From NCBI RefSeq assembly GCF_014839805.1, contig NC_051118.1:1922001-1986000 (forward strand): a stretch of DNA of 64,000 nucleotides, in the 5' to 3' direction. The notes beneath the pieces are model-generated. The model saw only the letters and a list, made by a program, of their open reading frames with translations. It was not told where the DNA came from and did not search any database. Shown here piece after piece: positions 22,374 to 32,744 of the stretch (the stretch's first letter is position 1; the number at the start of each line of letters is the position of its first letter). This DNA is from Manduca sexta. Taxonomy: Eukaryota > Arthropoda > Insecta > Lepidoptera > Sphingidae. The translations under genes were made by a program, and so were the position numbers.

Positions 22374-22829
22374 TGACTTAATTTAATGTTATTAGTCTGT
22401 AAGCCTTCCTAAAAATAAATAAATAAATAAATAAATAAAATAATTTGCTAAATTTTTATAAGCAAGGCTGATATTGCTAGTCATTGTGTGATGTTCTTTA
22501 ACACAACGTTTTTTAATATAACATAATTTAATGCGGGTAATAGGTCACAGTTGAACAGCATCCACATTACGTCACCGCATTAATGACTTAATACTCAGAG
22601 GTAAAATATTTTATACGATAATTTCTAATGGCCATTTCGTTCTGGCTGCCTTTCATTTATTTTGCTTTTTAAGTTGAAATTTCTGTACTGTATTGATGGA
22701 AAATGAAATATATTTTTTGTAATAACAAATAATTGTAGTGTTTTTGCACTACAACACGAAGAAATATCAAAATATGCTGCATGAATAATGAGCCTTGTTA
22801 GGAACCAGGCGTTTTTCGGGCACCATACC

Positions 22830-22925
22830 TTAGGTTGTCTGGAAGAAATCGCTTTTAGCAATAAGACCGCCCATTGTGTAACCATGTCTTGTATTTGTTT
22901 TGTTGTTTGCGAGGTTCTTAGTAAA
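22830..22925 (+). repeat. CR1-like LINE tail fragment, repeat J
   Basis: Has 'ttaggttgtctggaagaaat' and 'cgcttttagcaataagaccg', matching in reverse 30549-30680 and 42655-42805. This tail is known to me from lepidopteran CR1 (Zenon-like) elements. Confidence 0.55.
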
Positions 22926-23464
22926 GATAATATAAGAAAGCCATACTTAAAATATAACAGCGTTTCACCTTCACTAATGTTTTTCCACAGAATATATTTT
23001 TAGCATTTCTTTTCTACATCAAAAAATAATTTACTTTTATAATTGTTTTTAAATTGCATAATATAATATGACCTTTAACAATACATATTCTAACTTTTAA
23101 AAAATCTCGCCTTCGTAAAGCAGGTTTGATTCGTACTATACATCTCTGTACCTAAAGAAATAGCGTAATAAAAAACCTAAAACCACACTGTTGGCTTAAG
23201 TTAATCGTTCGTCTTTCATAGCATGAAAAGCCGCAGGCATACGTGTCAGGGCCACGGGAGCATTAAAAAAAATAAGTGAAAGACTCTCGCGGCGTACAAG
23301 TGCCCTCTCGACCTTTTTGCGGCAAAGAGACGGCTTTTTAAGGCCTCTGTAGGTCAGACTGGAAATTTGCCCGCAAAAACTCGGTTTCAGAATCATCGGG
23401 TTTGAAAATTAATTTGGGGCAAAACTAGTAAACACGGTATAGTGTTTTTTTTTAAAACAAACAC

Positions 23465-23725
23465 CACGTTTTTATCCCCTTAGGGGTGAGCAGCTAGGGT
23501 ATTTGCTGTGTGTGCCGTCCTATGGTGTGATAAGGGGCCAGCATATCTAAATATAAGGAATTAATTCTAGACTCGGGGTGGTATCAAGCAGAACATATAA
23601 GACTGCATCAAACACCATGCTTTTATCTAGAGGTGGGTAGGTGGGTATTCGCTATGTGTGTTCCGTCCCATGGCGTGATAAGAGCCGAACCTATTGCCAC
23701 ATCGGACACTAATTTCAGACACGGG
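23465..23725 (-). repeat. Two partial SINE B copies side by side
   Basis: The first (to about 23625) has 'ccgtcctatggtgtgataag' and 'tctagactcggggtggtatc'. The second restarts with 'gctatgtgtgttccgtccca'. Both lack an intact head. An (AGAA)n-rich A tail of another insertion begins at 23725. Confidence 0.65.
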
Positions 23726-23831
23726 CTTATAGAAAGAAAGAAAGAAAAAGAAAAATACATTTATTGGCACAGATTGGGCGGTAAACATTAATTAGTAAAT
23801 AAAACTTAATATTAAAAATTATATAAAATAT

Positions 23832-24000
23832 TTGGGTTTTTCTACTCAGTATCAGCCCGGAGTCTGGAATTTGTGCCCGATATGGCGATAGGCTCGCCCC
23901 CTATCAAATCATGGGACGGAACATACTTGGCGAAAAGTGGGTGCCCTAGTTGCGCCTCTGCATATCCCTTCGGGCATAAATGCGTGATGTTTTGTATATA
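23832..24000 (+). repeat. SINE B copy, head missing
   Basis: Starts at 'gggtttttctactcagtatc' and ends 'gcataaatgcgtgatgtttt'; closely matches the 35798 copy. Confidence 0.85.
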
Positions 24001-24082
24001 AAAAGGTGAAAAAAAGGTATGAAAATACAGTTTTGAGGGATTTTATATGTGTGATATTAAGCAGAGCATAGAAGAACAATAA

Positions 24083-24378
24083 ACAGCGATAGCCTATTTG
24101 GCAGTGGAACGAACTGCCGAAACGAATGTCCGCCGGGTCAAAACCCAAGGGTATGTTCTGACTTTTTTAAAGTTATGTGTGTGTTCTTTGTGAATTATTG
24201 CTTGCTTTAACGGTGAAGAAAAACAATGCGAGGAAACTTGCATACCTGAGAAGTTCTCCATAATAATTACGAAGATATGTGAAATCTATTAATCCGCACT
24301 AGGCAGCGTGGAAGACTGAGGTATAAGCCCTCTCAGTGGTAGAGGAGGCCCGTGCCCAGCAATGGGACGGTAAATATA
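24083..24378 (+). repeat. SINE A copy with diverged tRNA-like head
   Basis: Begins 'agcgatagcctatttggcag', keeps the B-box region in eroded form ('gggtcaaaacccaaggg') and the whole body; the tail is lost. Confidence 0.85.
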
Positions 24379-24795
24379 AGAAGAGGATTTTTTCCTACAA
24401 TTACCATGATACCAATTGCTTCAACTAAATTTCTTAACTAATTAACAATAGATGAGTTGACAGTCGTTTTAAATTAATTTCTAAACTAAACAAAGTCTGC
24501 GTGATAATGCATTGTACACAAACTAGCAAGGCAATAAATTAAATTAATTCAGTTTCAGTAAACTAAATAAAAGCTAATATTTGTTAATAGTCCCGTAACG
24601 TAAACTATTACGTAAGAATTTACGTTAAAACAAGACAACAAAAAGAGGCAACTGTTGTTTAATTAGTTGATAAATTAAGTGCCGAGTCCCAAACGGTCCT
24701 CGGGGAGCGAACTAAAGACTGACTTGAAAAAATAGGGTTCGCGAGCACTTAGTCCAGAACTTGTTTATAAAGTTAGAGATGTGAGCAAGTGACTT

Positions 24796-25123
24796 ATAAA
24801 TTATGTATAATAATATTAGCCTTGTAGTATATACCGTCTCAATGCTGGGCACGGGCCTCCTCTACTACTAGAGAGATTAGGCCTTAGTCCACCACGCTGG
24901 CCTAGTGCAGATTGGTAGACTTGACACCCTCAAAATTCCTATAGAGAACTTCTCAGATGTGCAGGTTTCCTCGCGATGTTTTCCTTCACCGTTAAAGCAA
25001 GCGATAATTTACAAAGAATACACACATGATTTAGACGTCAAAGGTGTGTGCCCTTGGGTTTTGAACCTGCGTACAGTCGTCTCGGCAGTCCATTCCACAA
25101 CCAACTAGGCTATTGCCGCTTTT
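24796..25123 (-). repeat. SINE A copy with target duplication
   Basis: Full body and head in reverse, flanked by a perfect 12-base direct repeat AGCAAGTGACTT at 24784-24795 and 25124-25135. Confidence 0.9.
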
Positions 25124-25959
25124 AGCAAGTGACTTGGTCGGTGGAAATTGACATGCTTGTCTCTCTCTGTAGTCGGTCCGTCATGACTGATCGTGGTCAT
25201 CATTGGATGTACCGCATTTAGAGCGGATTATTTGTCTCCATCAGTTTCTGCTTGTTTAACTGAAGAGAAATTTCATAACTTTAATGAAACATAGTAAATA
25301 CATTAAGTCACATCCTTAGTAATGGCAACGTATATTGGCATGGGAGCTGTAGGTCTTGGGTTCGAATCCCATATCTAGCAATACTGTGGGAGATTTTCTC
25401 CCAAAATTTACCAGGACCAGATCTCCAAGAGCTGACGCCAGACAAACGAGCTGACGTCAAAACTAAGTCAAAACCTTTCTTCAACATGCTTGTCTTTGCG
25501 TCAACCCCACATCTACCTTACCACATATTAAAGCTGGTAAAAGAAAGCTAACATCGCAACAGCCCGTGTTCCTCATTATCACTGTTTTAATTGAAGATTT
25601 AAAAAATAAACTATTAAATTAAAAGGGAGGCACTCCAAGCGTAGAACAATCAACGAGAAGTCCCCTATAAAATAGACATTTCTCACAACCTAATTAGGGG
25701 GGATTGGCTTCCTTTACTCCCCAACACCCACGCGAGCGGGCCAATTCAATTTGTTTTATTGAACTTGTAAAAATGGTGTGTTTTATTGCGAATTTAATGT
25801 TAAGTTTTCATGGTTTTTTGCATTCATTGCGTATGTTTTATAAACGTAATAAATTTTATGTATACTTTTTATACCTTTCAGTGGCGAAGTTTGCGAAACG
25901 TAATCAGACGCAACTTAGAAGTTCTGTTATGCATAAATGCGGTTTGTAAATGGTTGACA

Positions 25960-26262
25960 ATGCTAATTAGAATAGTTGATGAAACGTCTAATCTACGAGA
26001 CATAGTCGAAGTCATAGCTTGAAGGAAGTGGAAATGGGCAGGCCACATAAGCCGTACATCAGATAGCCGATGGGTGAGGAAGGTACTAGAATGGAGGCCA
26101 AGATCTGGGCACAGGAACGTGAAGAGGCAGTCGCGAAGATGGACCGACGACATCATTCGGAAAGCCGGGAAAGACTAGATACGGAAAGTCCAAAACCGCA
26201 CTAGGTGGCGATATATGGAAGAGGCCTTTACTCAGCATTGGTTGATGAAGGCTGAAGAGGGA
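25960..26262 (+). pseudogene. Dead LINE reverse-transcriptase C-terminus
   Basis: Frame reads RKWKWAGHISR, RWVRKVLEWRPRSG, then RRWTDDIIRKAGKD, an in-frame TAG where related proteins have Trp, and RWRYMEEAFTQHWL. This is the well-known tail of insect endonuclease/reverse-transcriptase LINE proteins. A TGA precedes RKWKW. Upstream reverse-transcriptase motifs were not found, so it is 5'-truncated and dead. Confidence 0.8.
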
Positions 26263-26603
26263 GAGAGAGAGATTAGTTGATGACATGGACGCCGCCATTT
26301 AGGGAGGTATATCTACATCTACACAGTATAGTAGGTACTAAGTACATAACTTTTTTTTTTTCAAATGTTATTCGTGCGGGTATTTGTATAAGCTAAACCA
26401 TAATAAAACCTCTGTGGTCGATAGTTTCCGTTAACATTCAGAAATTTTTATAGTGATTTGTTCCGAACAGGCGGGTGCACCCCTTGCACCCCTCTCTCAG
26501 CGCCCATGATTGATAATTAGATTTTACATAAATTATGAAAGGAAAACTGGCAACAATCGGGTTATATGGACCCTTGGCCACGATACTTTTTTATTGAGTA
26601 ATA

Positions 26604-27007
26604 CAGGGTCATTTTGACATCGCGTTACTAAATGATAGCACATACTTATCTACTTGGAAATAACACTTTACAATAAGTTTCTTGAGTGGTAGATGTAAAA
26701 TAAAAAAGTGTAAGTTTCGAAAAAAAAAATATTAATAAAAAGTAATTTTAATTTTAATAGCCCTAAAGCCACTACTACTACTTTAAGAGAATTCGTTGCA
26801 GCGGCAACATCATACTTTCAGTCAGAAATACACTCGCGCACACGCCATATTCGCATTAAATTACAAAATTATCAAAAAATCACAAATCTAAAACCAGGAT
26901 GTTTGGTGAAAATATTAGTTATTAATGGATGATTTTTGGCACAATGTTAGCAAAGGTGAAGACGAGTATGGGGTTTCATTTAGTAACGCAATGTCAAAAT
27001 GACCCTG
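26604..27007. mobile_element. MITE D copy 2
   Basis: 404 bases, ends CAGGGTCATTTTGACAT and complement, TA on both sides (26602, 27008). Orientation is opposite to copy 1 as judged from the interior 'actttcagtcagaaatacac'. Confidence 0.88.
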
Positions 27008-27151
27008 TATATTTGACTCTATGTTTGACAACGCTGCAGTTTGGCGTAGATATGTAGGATACGTCGGGGTGATGCCGGATAACAGGCTTATCCTGTTGTT
27101 TGTCACTCACGTTACTGTTATCTGAGTATTTCTCAGAATAAATGTACCCAC

Positions 27152-27315
27152 GCAACGAAATAGTTTTCAGGGAATTTTGTGCCATTTATCTTATTTTGTT
27201 TGTCTTAATATATTCGTTCTATTAAAATAATATATACAATGCATTTATTAAGATAAACAAAAATAACAAATGAGAAAGAAAAGTAAATATTTCGTAAAAA
27301 AAACTATTTCGTTAC
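27152..27315. mobile_element. Small MITE S copy 1
   Basis: Ends GCAACGAAATAGTT and AACTATTTCGTTAC form an inverted pair; the AT-rich interior has no frame. A sister copy is at 31170-31293. Confidence 0.6.
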
Positions 27316-28090
27316 TTACATATATTTCGAGAACCACTTATTTAATGATATATAAATTCCGTTCGATACCTTAGTGAAATTCTCATAATTTTAGTTTTAT
27401 TTGTATTAACCACGATTAATAATAACCGATAAAGAATTTTGATATTGGCAACAATGCGACTTATAGACTGCGGAATAAAACACATTATCGTCATTGGTTA
27501 TAAAATATTGTCATAAAAAAGTATTAATTCTCATCGTATGACATATTTTGAAGCCCGAATAATATTCGTGTTGACTAACAATTGCAGCACAAATCCAACA
27601 CGACAACATAACCCGAATGCTGTCGTCGCTACACGGGGCGAAGCAAATGCAGCTCTATTGAAATTCCTACTGAACTAGAACTCGACAATTTTGAAATAGT
27701 TTTATGTATCTATTAAACTGTACTGTTATCTGGTATTTCAATTTGAGAGCGGATGGTTAGGAATCCGGTATATGTGATGTGTTCCTAGATTTTTTTTTAA
27801 TTCAGTCAGCCTAGATACAAGGCCTTTTTGGTGTATTTATAAAATAATAAAAAATCTAAACACGTATAAAAAATCGATGTATTTGATTGTATTTTTAGCA
27901 ACATAACACTTGGCATTATAAAAAATTTCAGCTTTATACTATTTACTCTCCTTGAAAGTTATTGTTTTTAGTTTTTTAGCTATCAAAAAAAAAGCATATT
28001 ATACTGCACTACACTTACATATGCCTCTATTCCTTTTCCTAGGTAAACCAGGTGAACATTTTAGTTTCTTTCCTGCAAATAGACACTGAC
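27316..28090. other. AT-rich sequence on the 3' side of the WAP exon; no feature recognised
   Basis: On the gene's strand this lies downstream of the donor at 28090 and is presumably intron. No second WAP, CCP or EGF-like exon was seen. Confidence 0.4.
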
Positions 28091-28193
28091 CTGGTTTGAT
28101 GCAGGACATGCCGCAGGCTCCGTCGCAAAGACACTTCTTCTTCTTACTCTTGCAGTCCTCGTCCGAGGAGCATTTGCGGAGGCATTTTTGACC
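28091..28193 (-). CDS. WAP-domain exon (LEV-9/Hasp-like), cysteine-rich core
   Basis: The acceptor TTTCCAG and donor GTCAGT bound 34 codons plus one base. The exon enters in phase 0, matching the exon at 28667-28830, and leaves in phase 1. The peptide begins GQKCLRKCSSDEDC, has a lysine-rich turn, then CLCDGACGMSC and IKP. With the Cys from the previous exon this gives eight cysteines in four-disulfide-core (WAP) order, with CxC in place of the usual adjacent pair. Proteins such as nematode LEV-9 and insect Hasp carry a WAP module before a row of CCP/sushi domains and act extracellularly at synapses to cluster receptors. That assignment is from family knowledge and not proven here, because no CCP exon was found at lower coordinates. 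The phase match and cysteine spacing make a real exon very likely; the orthology is less certain. Confidence 0.82.
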
Positions 28194-28666
28194 CTGGAAA
28201 CAATTTTTTTTTAATCAGACTTAGTTAATTAAATAAATCCTACTCAGTAGTTAAGGAGCCCATGGTTAGTGGTCAGTATATAATACCTGAAGGGCTTATT
28301 ATATATTTTTTTGGTCAATACCAATAAGACAATAAATAGACGTGGCAAATTAGTCATTAAGGACTAAACCTAGCAAGATTTCCAGATACTGGAAACTAAA
28401 GTTATTTGGATTATTTGTAAAGTGTACTGCTAGCACCTTGGCCAGCTCCTTATTCCTCGGGTACTGAGCTAACGGAGAGTTCCTGGACTTATGTGCTGGA
28501 GCCATCCACCAATGGAGCGGAGGAGGAGCCAGCCATCTTACCAATAAAATGACAATGGGTTTGCTAGTTGCTCCTACTAAATGAGACCTAACATAGCTGG
28601 CAAAATTTGAATGTTACACTTCTGCCTACTTCTAAAGACGATCAAAAGCCGTGATTGTATTCTTAC
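28194..28666 (-). other. Intron between the two WAP-gene exons
   Basis: This 473-base intron begins GTAAGA and ends TTTCCAG on the minus strand and joins two phase-0 exon ends. It contains a diverged copy of the upstream exon at about 28431-28490 and an AT-rich stretch next to the acceptor. No transposable element was recognised inside it. Confidence 0.7.
28431..28490 (-). pseudogene. Diverged tandem copy of the upstream WAP-gene exon
   Basis: Read on the minus strand, this gives KSRNSPLAQYPRNKELAKVL, which aligns with KNPRNSPSAQCPRDEEQATLL of the exon at 28667-28830. Over 18 ungapped codons, seven differ only at the third base. The WAP cysteine codon TGC is TAC (Tyr). Upstream of this stretch the match continues (GATGGC is shared) but small indels break the frame. 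The donor position reads GCAGTAC instead of GTAAGAA. Weaker similarity continues into the downstream intron, so a segment of roughly 100-200 bases was duplicated with an offset near 236 bases. Most likely a dead duplicate exon; a former alternative exon is possible. Confidence 0.6.
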
Positions 28667-28830
28667 CAGCAGCGTGGCCTGCTCCTCATCTCTTGGGCAC
28701 TGGGCGGAGGGGGAATTCCTAGGATTCTTGTAGACGCGGCCATCGTCGTCGACTTCAGCACGGCTCTGCTGTGTCGTGTCGTCCTCGTCATCATCATCGT
28801 CTGCGGATGTCGGACTCGGCATGGCCAGGG
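28667..28830 (-). CDS. WAP-domain secreted protein, internal exon with acidic linker and first WAP cysteine
   Basis: This exon precedes the one at 28091-28193 in the same minus-strand gene. It is bounded by an acceptor (TCATCAG before base 28830) and a donor GTAAGA whose first base is 28666. From the ATG at 28822 it reads 52 whole codons and ends in phase 0. Two extra bases at the 5' end mean the upstream exon must supply one base. The residues ALAMPSPTS at the start look like the end of a signal peptide. They are followed by a run of about eight Asp/Glu, a charged linker, and SAQCPRDEEQATLL, which carries the first WAP cysteine. No in-frame ATG precedes the hydrophobic reading upstream of the acceptor, where an in-frame TAA lies inside a repeat C fragment, so I treat this as an internal exon. 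Translation starting at the ATG at 28822 is the alternative. Splicing is inferred from motifs only. Confidence 0.75.
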
Positions 28831-28867
28831 CTGATGACAAAATGATTATGTATGTGATTATTTTTAT

Positions 28868-28977
28868 GCCCGGTACACCTACTGCACCTTATGGGAAGGT
28901 GAGTACAGTCTACATAGTGTCGATTGGAATGAGATTATCTCTGGCCAGTTGACACAATTATGCCGGCCAGCCAAATT
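28868..28977 (+). repeat. Repeat C fragment next to the WAP exon
   Basis: Has 'cctactgcaccttatgggaa' and 'acacaattatgccggcca'. It lies 38 bases beyond the exon's acceptor, showing that the sequence immediately upstream is intron. Confidence 0.7.
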
Positions 28978-29059
28978 ATTGGGTGCTACAATAAACTGTA
29001 TAATAAAGTGAAAATTGCAGAGGTAAATTACAAAGTGTTAACTTGTAAAAGTAAATACA

Positions 29060-29245
29060 TAACATGACACGCTTCGATGATATCGCGTGCCACGCCAATT
29101 TATCACTCTCTGAATTTTCAAATACTCGCGCATTACCTATAGGGTTCACACGCTCTCATTGGCTGAACACGCTTATAAGGTCATCGGGAGCCAATAGCAC
29201 TGAATTTCCGAAGTAACCCGAAGGTTGAACCGAAGGTGGCTATGT
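29060..29245. promoter_or_regulatory. Unique segment with CCAAT-type boxes and TATAAG
   Basis: The patch is richer in G+C than its surroundings and matches no repeat family in the window. It contains an ATTGGCT/AGCCAAT pair, a second CCAAT (gagccaatag) and CTTATAAG within 40 bases. It lies about 250-400 bases upstream of the WAP exon on that gene's strand. A regulatory role is only suggested by these motifs. Confidence 0.15.
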
Positions 29246-29249
29246 CAGT

Positions 29250-30395
29250 TAAAGTTATTTTTTAAAGGCAAATGCGTGGTGTCGTATCTACACCATTTTA
29301 CTAAAAGATAAATGAATTAAAAGCTAGTGGCGGTGGATTGATACTTCATGCTGTTTCCATCATTTTATGGCGTTGGGCCGTAGTTGTGACTTTTTGTTAA
29401 GTAGTCTTTGAAACTGATTGTGAAGTTTGAAGTTCCCAAAGCAATAAGTTATAACATAAAGTGTATACTCATATACATACATATTACCCTCCTTTATACA
29501 GTCGGTTAGCTTACTTTGCAAACGAGCCCAAGCCTCGATAAAAGACGTAATATAATAAATGGAAAGTAAATTAGGGCAAAAACAGCCCGACAAAGACAAC
29601 TAATTACGGGATGAAAGCCTTCATTACGTGTGATAAAAGCTTTATTAATGTAAGCTTTTGCACACGCATTAAATAGTTTTCCTGCATAAAAGTTCTGTTG
29701 TGTATGTTCAGGGACAAAAAGTAATTTTTTATCCAGAGTTTGGTCAGTGTACAAAATTTCATAAATATCCATAACGATAAGAGTTTGACTTAAGCGATTT
29801 TTTTATATTAGCTAGCTTAAAAATGCGGTAATATGTGTATTCCATATGTATAAAACTCAGCGTCGCAAAAAAAACACGTTCAACTCAATAAGACTCAACT
29901 TTCAATACAAAAATATTATAATAATACGGATGTTCAAATTAACATAGTAACTGCTGAATTTAGATGATATATAAATAGGGCACAATATTATGTACCGCAT
30001 TGATATAGGCTACTTTTTATCCTAGAATAGTATTTTATTCAAACGAAACCGCTAACAAAACCTAGTTATAACTAAATCCTTCTCCATTTATGTTTCACCA
30101 GAAACTTATTCCCAAGATTAGTTGCTTACATTGACAAACTATCCCGAGTAACCCCCGCATTCCCCCAGGGGCCGGCTCATCCAAGTTCAAATGAAGCCTA
30201 AATAAATGATCAACGGGAGCGATGGTTGATCCCGTGGGTTTGGCACAATCATGTCAACGATTAATATTAAAAACTTCCCGTGGGATTCGCTTGGATTTGC
30301 GGGAAACGTCTGGTTTATTAGATTTGGAATTTAGCTTTTGTGGGTTGTAATTTAACTTTGATAGTCTGGCATTTGAACTAGGACTTTAGTATTTT
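29250..30395. other. No recognisable gene or repeat family
   Basis: Searched on the minus strand for a signal-peptide exon ending in phase 1, as the WAP gene needs. The frame at 29506-29772 has a hydrophobic stretch but no donor in the right place and its opening residues are not leader-like. Confidence 0.35.
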
Positions 30396-30397
30396 TG

Positions 30398-30540
30398 TTT
30401 TTTCTGCTAAATATCAGTCTGAAATTTGGGATTTGCGTCCAATGGCGATAGGCTGACTCCCTATCACATTATAAGACGAATTCACACGGCAGACATTGTG
30501 GATTAGTTGCTCCTCTGCCTACGATTTTGGGAAATGAATT
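30398..30540 (+). repeat. SINE B copy, diverged, head missing
   Basis: Has 'tttctgctaaatatcagtct', 'aatggcgataggctgactcc' and 'gctcctctgcctacga'. Confidence 0.65.
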
Positions 30541-30548
30541 AACGAATG

Positions 30549-30680
30549 AAACACTTTATTGTATACACCAAATACAGAAAAATGAATACAATTATTGTAT
30601 CATATAAAAAAGTGCTCTAATAGGCGGTCTTATCGCTAAAAGCGATCTCTTCCAGACAACCTGAACAACTTTGGGGAGCA
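30549..30680 (-). repeat. CR1-like LINE tail, repeat J
   Basis: In reverse: 'gttgtctggaagagatcgct', 'tttagcgataagaccgccta', then an (ATTGTA)-like tail, the pattern of CR1 3' ends. Confidence 0.6.
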
Positions 30681-31169
30681 AACTGAAATGCTTATTGAAC
30701 TGTAAATTTATAATGGCCGATAACAGCACATGAGTGTAAGGCGCCGCGCAGACAATATCAACTTACTGCACTGAACAGGATTTTAGTTAAAGTAGTCGTA
30801 TTTAACTTTATTTTTATATAAGCCGCTAAGGCGTCTTAGTTATATGGGGCCTAAGCCACAATGTTTCACTACTGTTCTTACAAGTGTCTGAAAACGAAAT
30901 TAAATTTAAGGTGTTATTTTTTTATAGTGTACACGATTAACTGCATGATTTTTTTCTTATAGTGTTTGCATACATCTCAAGTGATGTTAGAAAAAAATAT
31001 TTAGTGTGAGTGAAATTTTTGAACACAGATAGTTTTCTTGCATAACTTCAGTGGGCCAAAGTTTGAATTTACTATACAGTTAAAGCAAATTTTGATTATT
31101 ATAACTTGATGTTAAGCATGCGTCAATACTGTATATAGCGTACAGGAGTATTTCCCAAAATAAATAACT

Positions 31170-31293
31170 GTAACGAAATAGTATAAAAGATATTGTTACG
31201 GTTTTTTGTTTTTATTTGTTTATAACACTTTTTAATGAAAACAATTTAATAGATTTTAATTTAAAAAAAAAATCCTAAGAACTATTTCGTTAC
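31170..31293. mobile_element. Small MITE S copy 2
   Basis: Ends GTAACGAAATAGT and ACTATTTCGTTAC are a perfect 13-base inverted pair around an AT-rich interior. Confidence 0.65.
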
Positions 31294-31557
31294 ATGTCTA
31301 CATTTTTGTGAAAAATGTACATCATAAAATGTCTGCACTGTCGCATAGTGTTACCTTTTTTCTGTTAATTATATAATGTTTCGTCATGCACCGCTTCCAC
31401 TAGCATGTTTAGAGTGTATTCACCAGACTTACACCAGAAATAAACAAACATACACGCTTAATTAATGCATTGTATTTCTTTTATTTCGTGACAAACATAC
31501 CAACCAACTAAAAATATAACCAACCATACCACTACCACTACGCGTTATATTACTTTA

Positions 31558-31604
31558 TTATTTTGAATGACGAGACGAGCTTGCTATTCGCATTATTTCA
31601 GTAA
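31558..31604 (+). repeat. Repeat I fragment
   Basis: Only the 5' end 'ttgaatgacgagacgagctt' of the family, cut by the following SINE A. Confidence 0.6.
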
Positions 31605-31605
31605 C

Positions 31606-31850
31606 ATACCGTTTCAAATCCCAAAGACATTTCTGACATTTTTAAAGTTATGTATGTAATCTTTGTGTATTATCGCTTTCTTTAACGGTGAAGGAAACAT
31701 CGTGAGGAAACCTGCATACCTAAAAGTTCTCTATAGGAATTTTGAAGGAGTGTGAAGTCTAACAATCCGCGCTGGGCCAGCGTGGTGGACTAAGACCTAA
31801 TCCTTCTCAGTAGTAGAGGAGGTCCGTCCCCAGCAGTGGGACAGTATATA
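31606..31850 (+). repeat. SINE A copy
   Basis: Body is complete from 'tttcaaatcccaaag' (eroded B box) through 'gggccagcgtggtggactaa' to 'cagtgggacagtatataatg'. Confidence 0.85.
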
Positions 31851-32204
31851 ATGCAGAAGAGATGTTATATTTGATATTATATTATTTCGAAAATGGATGT
31901 TAAAACGAGGAGTCGCGAGCAATAGTGTTTGTGTATAATGTAAAAGCACATGAAAATGTTTCAATGTTTGTCAGAAATAAACACAAAACCCACTAAATGG
32001 ATTTACATGAATTTTGAGCCACAAACCATATCTTGAATTAGCATACATACTACATTTCATCTGGGAAAAGTATATAATGGATAATTTACCACAAGTTTTC
32101 ACGCTATGGGAGTCGCTACCAGTAACACAAAAACTATGAGTAACTATGCAAATCTAACATGTCAATTTTTTAGAATATCATGCAAAGACAAAAGGGAAAC
32201 TCAC

Positions 32205-32310
32205 AGAGAGCACGTAACACCGGCGTTGAGTGTTTGATGTAGATGTCGTTTACACCGCGCGCGCACGCGATCAAAGCCGGCCGAGCGACAGACGGACAGC
32301 GAGAAATGTT
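32205..32310 (-). promoter_or_regulatory. Possible GC-rich 5' untranslated exon or promoter
   Basis: This is an isolated GC- and CpG-rich patch in an AT-rich background. On the minus strand it contains no ATG and ends in CTCTCT followed by a consensus donor GTGAGT. It lies upstream of the WAP exons on their strand and could be a non-coding first exon of that gene. This is inference from composition and one splice motif; an unrelated repeat remnant is possible. Confidence 0.22.
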
Positions 32311-32338
32311 TTAAAACTCTAGACTAGATATACAAATA

Positions 32339-32742
32339 TGGCATAGTGACCTTGCACCTGATGGTGTATTTACCAGTGAAGTGGGGTCCAGTAGAATGTC
32401 GACTGACGAGAGAGCCCTCGGCAGTCGACACAATTATACCGGCATGTTGGAACCGGGTATACACAGGCTGATCGCGGAACGCAACACACTTACTATGGCG
32501 GGTTTTAACACCTTGTGTAAGAAAGAAAGAAGAAAGAAAGAATAATTTATTGTCGCGGCTCATATCCATATTATATATACATAACAAAAAATGATATAAA
32601 GAAGAAAACCACTGAGTAATTAATTTCTATGTCCAAACCGCGACAACTAGGTGGCCATCTCAGCATAAGCTGTGTTATAACAAGCAAACACACGGTACGG
32701 TGGTTACTATTTGGGCGGATAGAAAAAATATTCTACCACCAA
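32339..32742 (+). repeat. Repeat C copy split by an insertion
   Basis: The left part (32339-32519) ends 'acaccttgtgta'. The right part (about 32694-32742) resumes 'tacggtggttactatttggg' and ends 'attctaccaccaat'. The intervening 170 bases begin with (AGAA)n and 'ataatttattgtcgcggctc', like the sequence after 23725, and look like a reversed retroposon with its tail at the left. Confidence 0.7.
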
Positions 32743-32744
32743 TT

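Noticed and set aside
25340..25400. Possible tRNA or third SINE family around 'gggttcgaatcccatatcta'
   Set aside because: Only a B-box-like match. No second copy in the window and no cloverleaf could be drawn.
28350..28544. A separate small gene on the minus strand
   Set aside because: Its recognisable part is the duplicated WAP-gene exon; the rest is intron-like.
29506..29772. Minus-strand frame with a hydrophobic stretch, considered as the missing signal-peptide exon
   Set aside because: The hydrophobic part is internal, no phase-1 donor follows it, and the opening residues are charged and polar.
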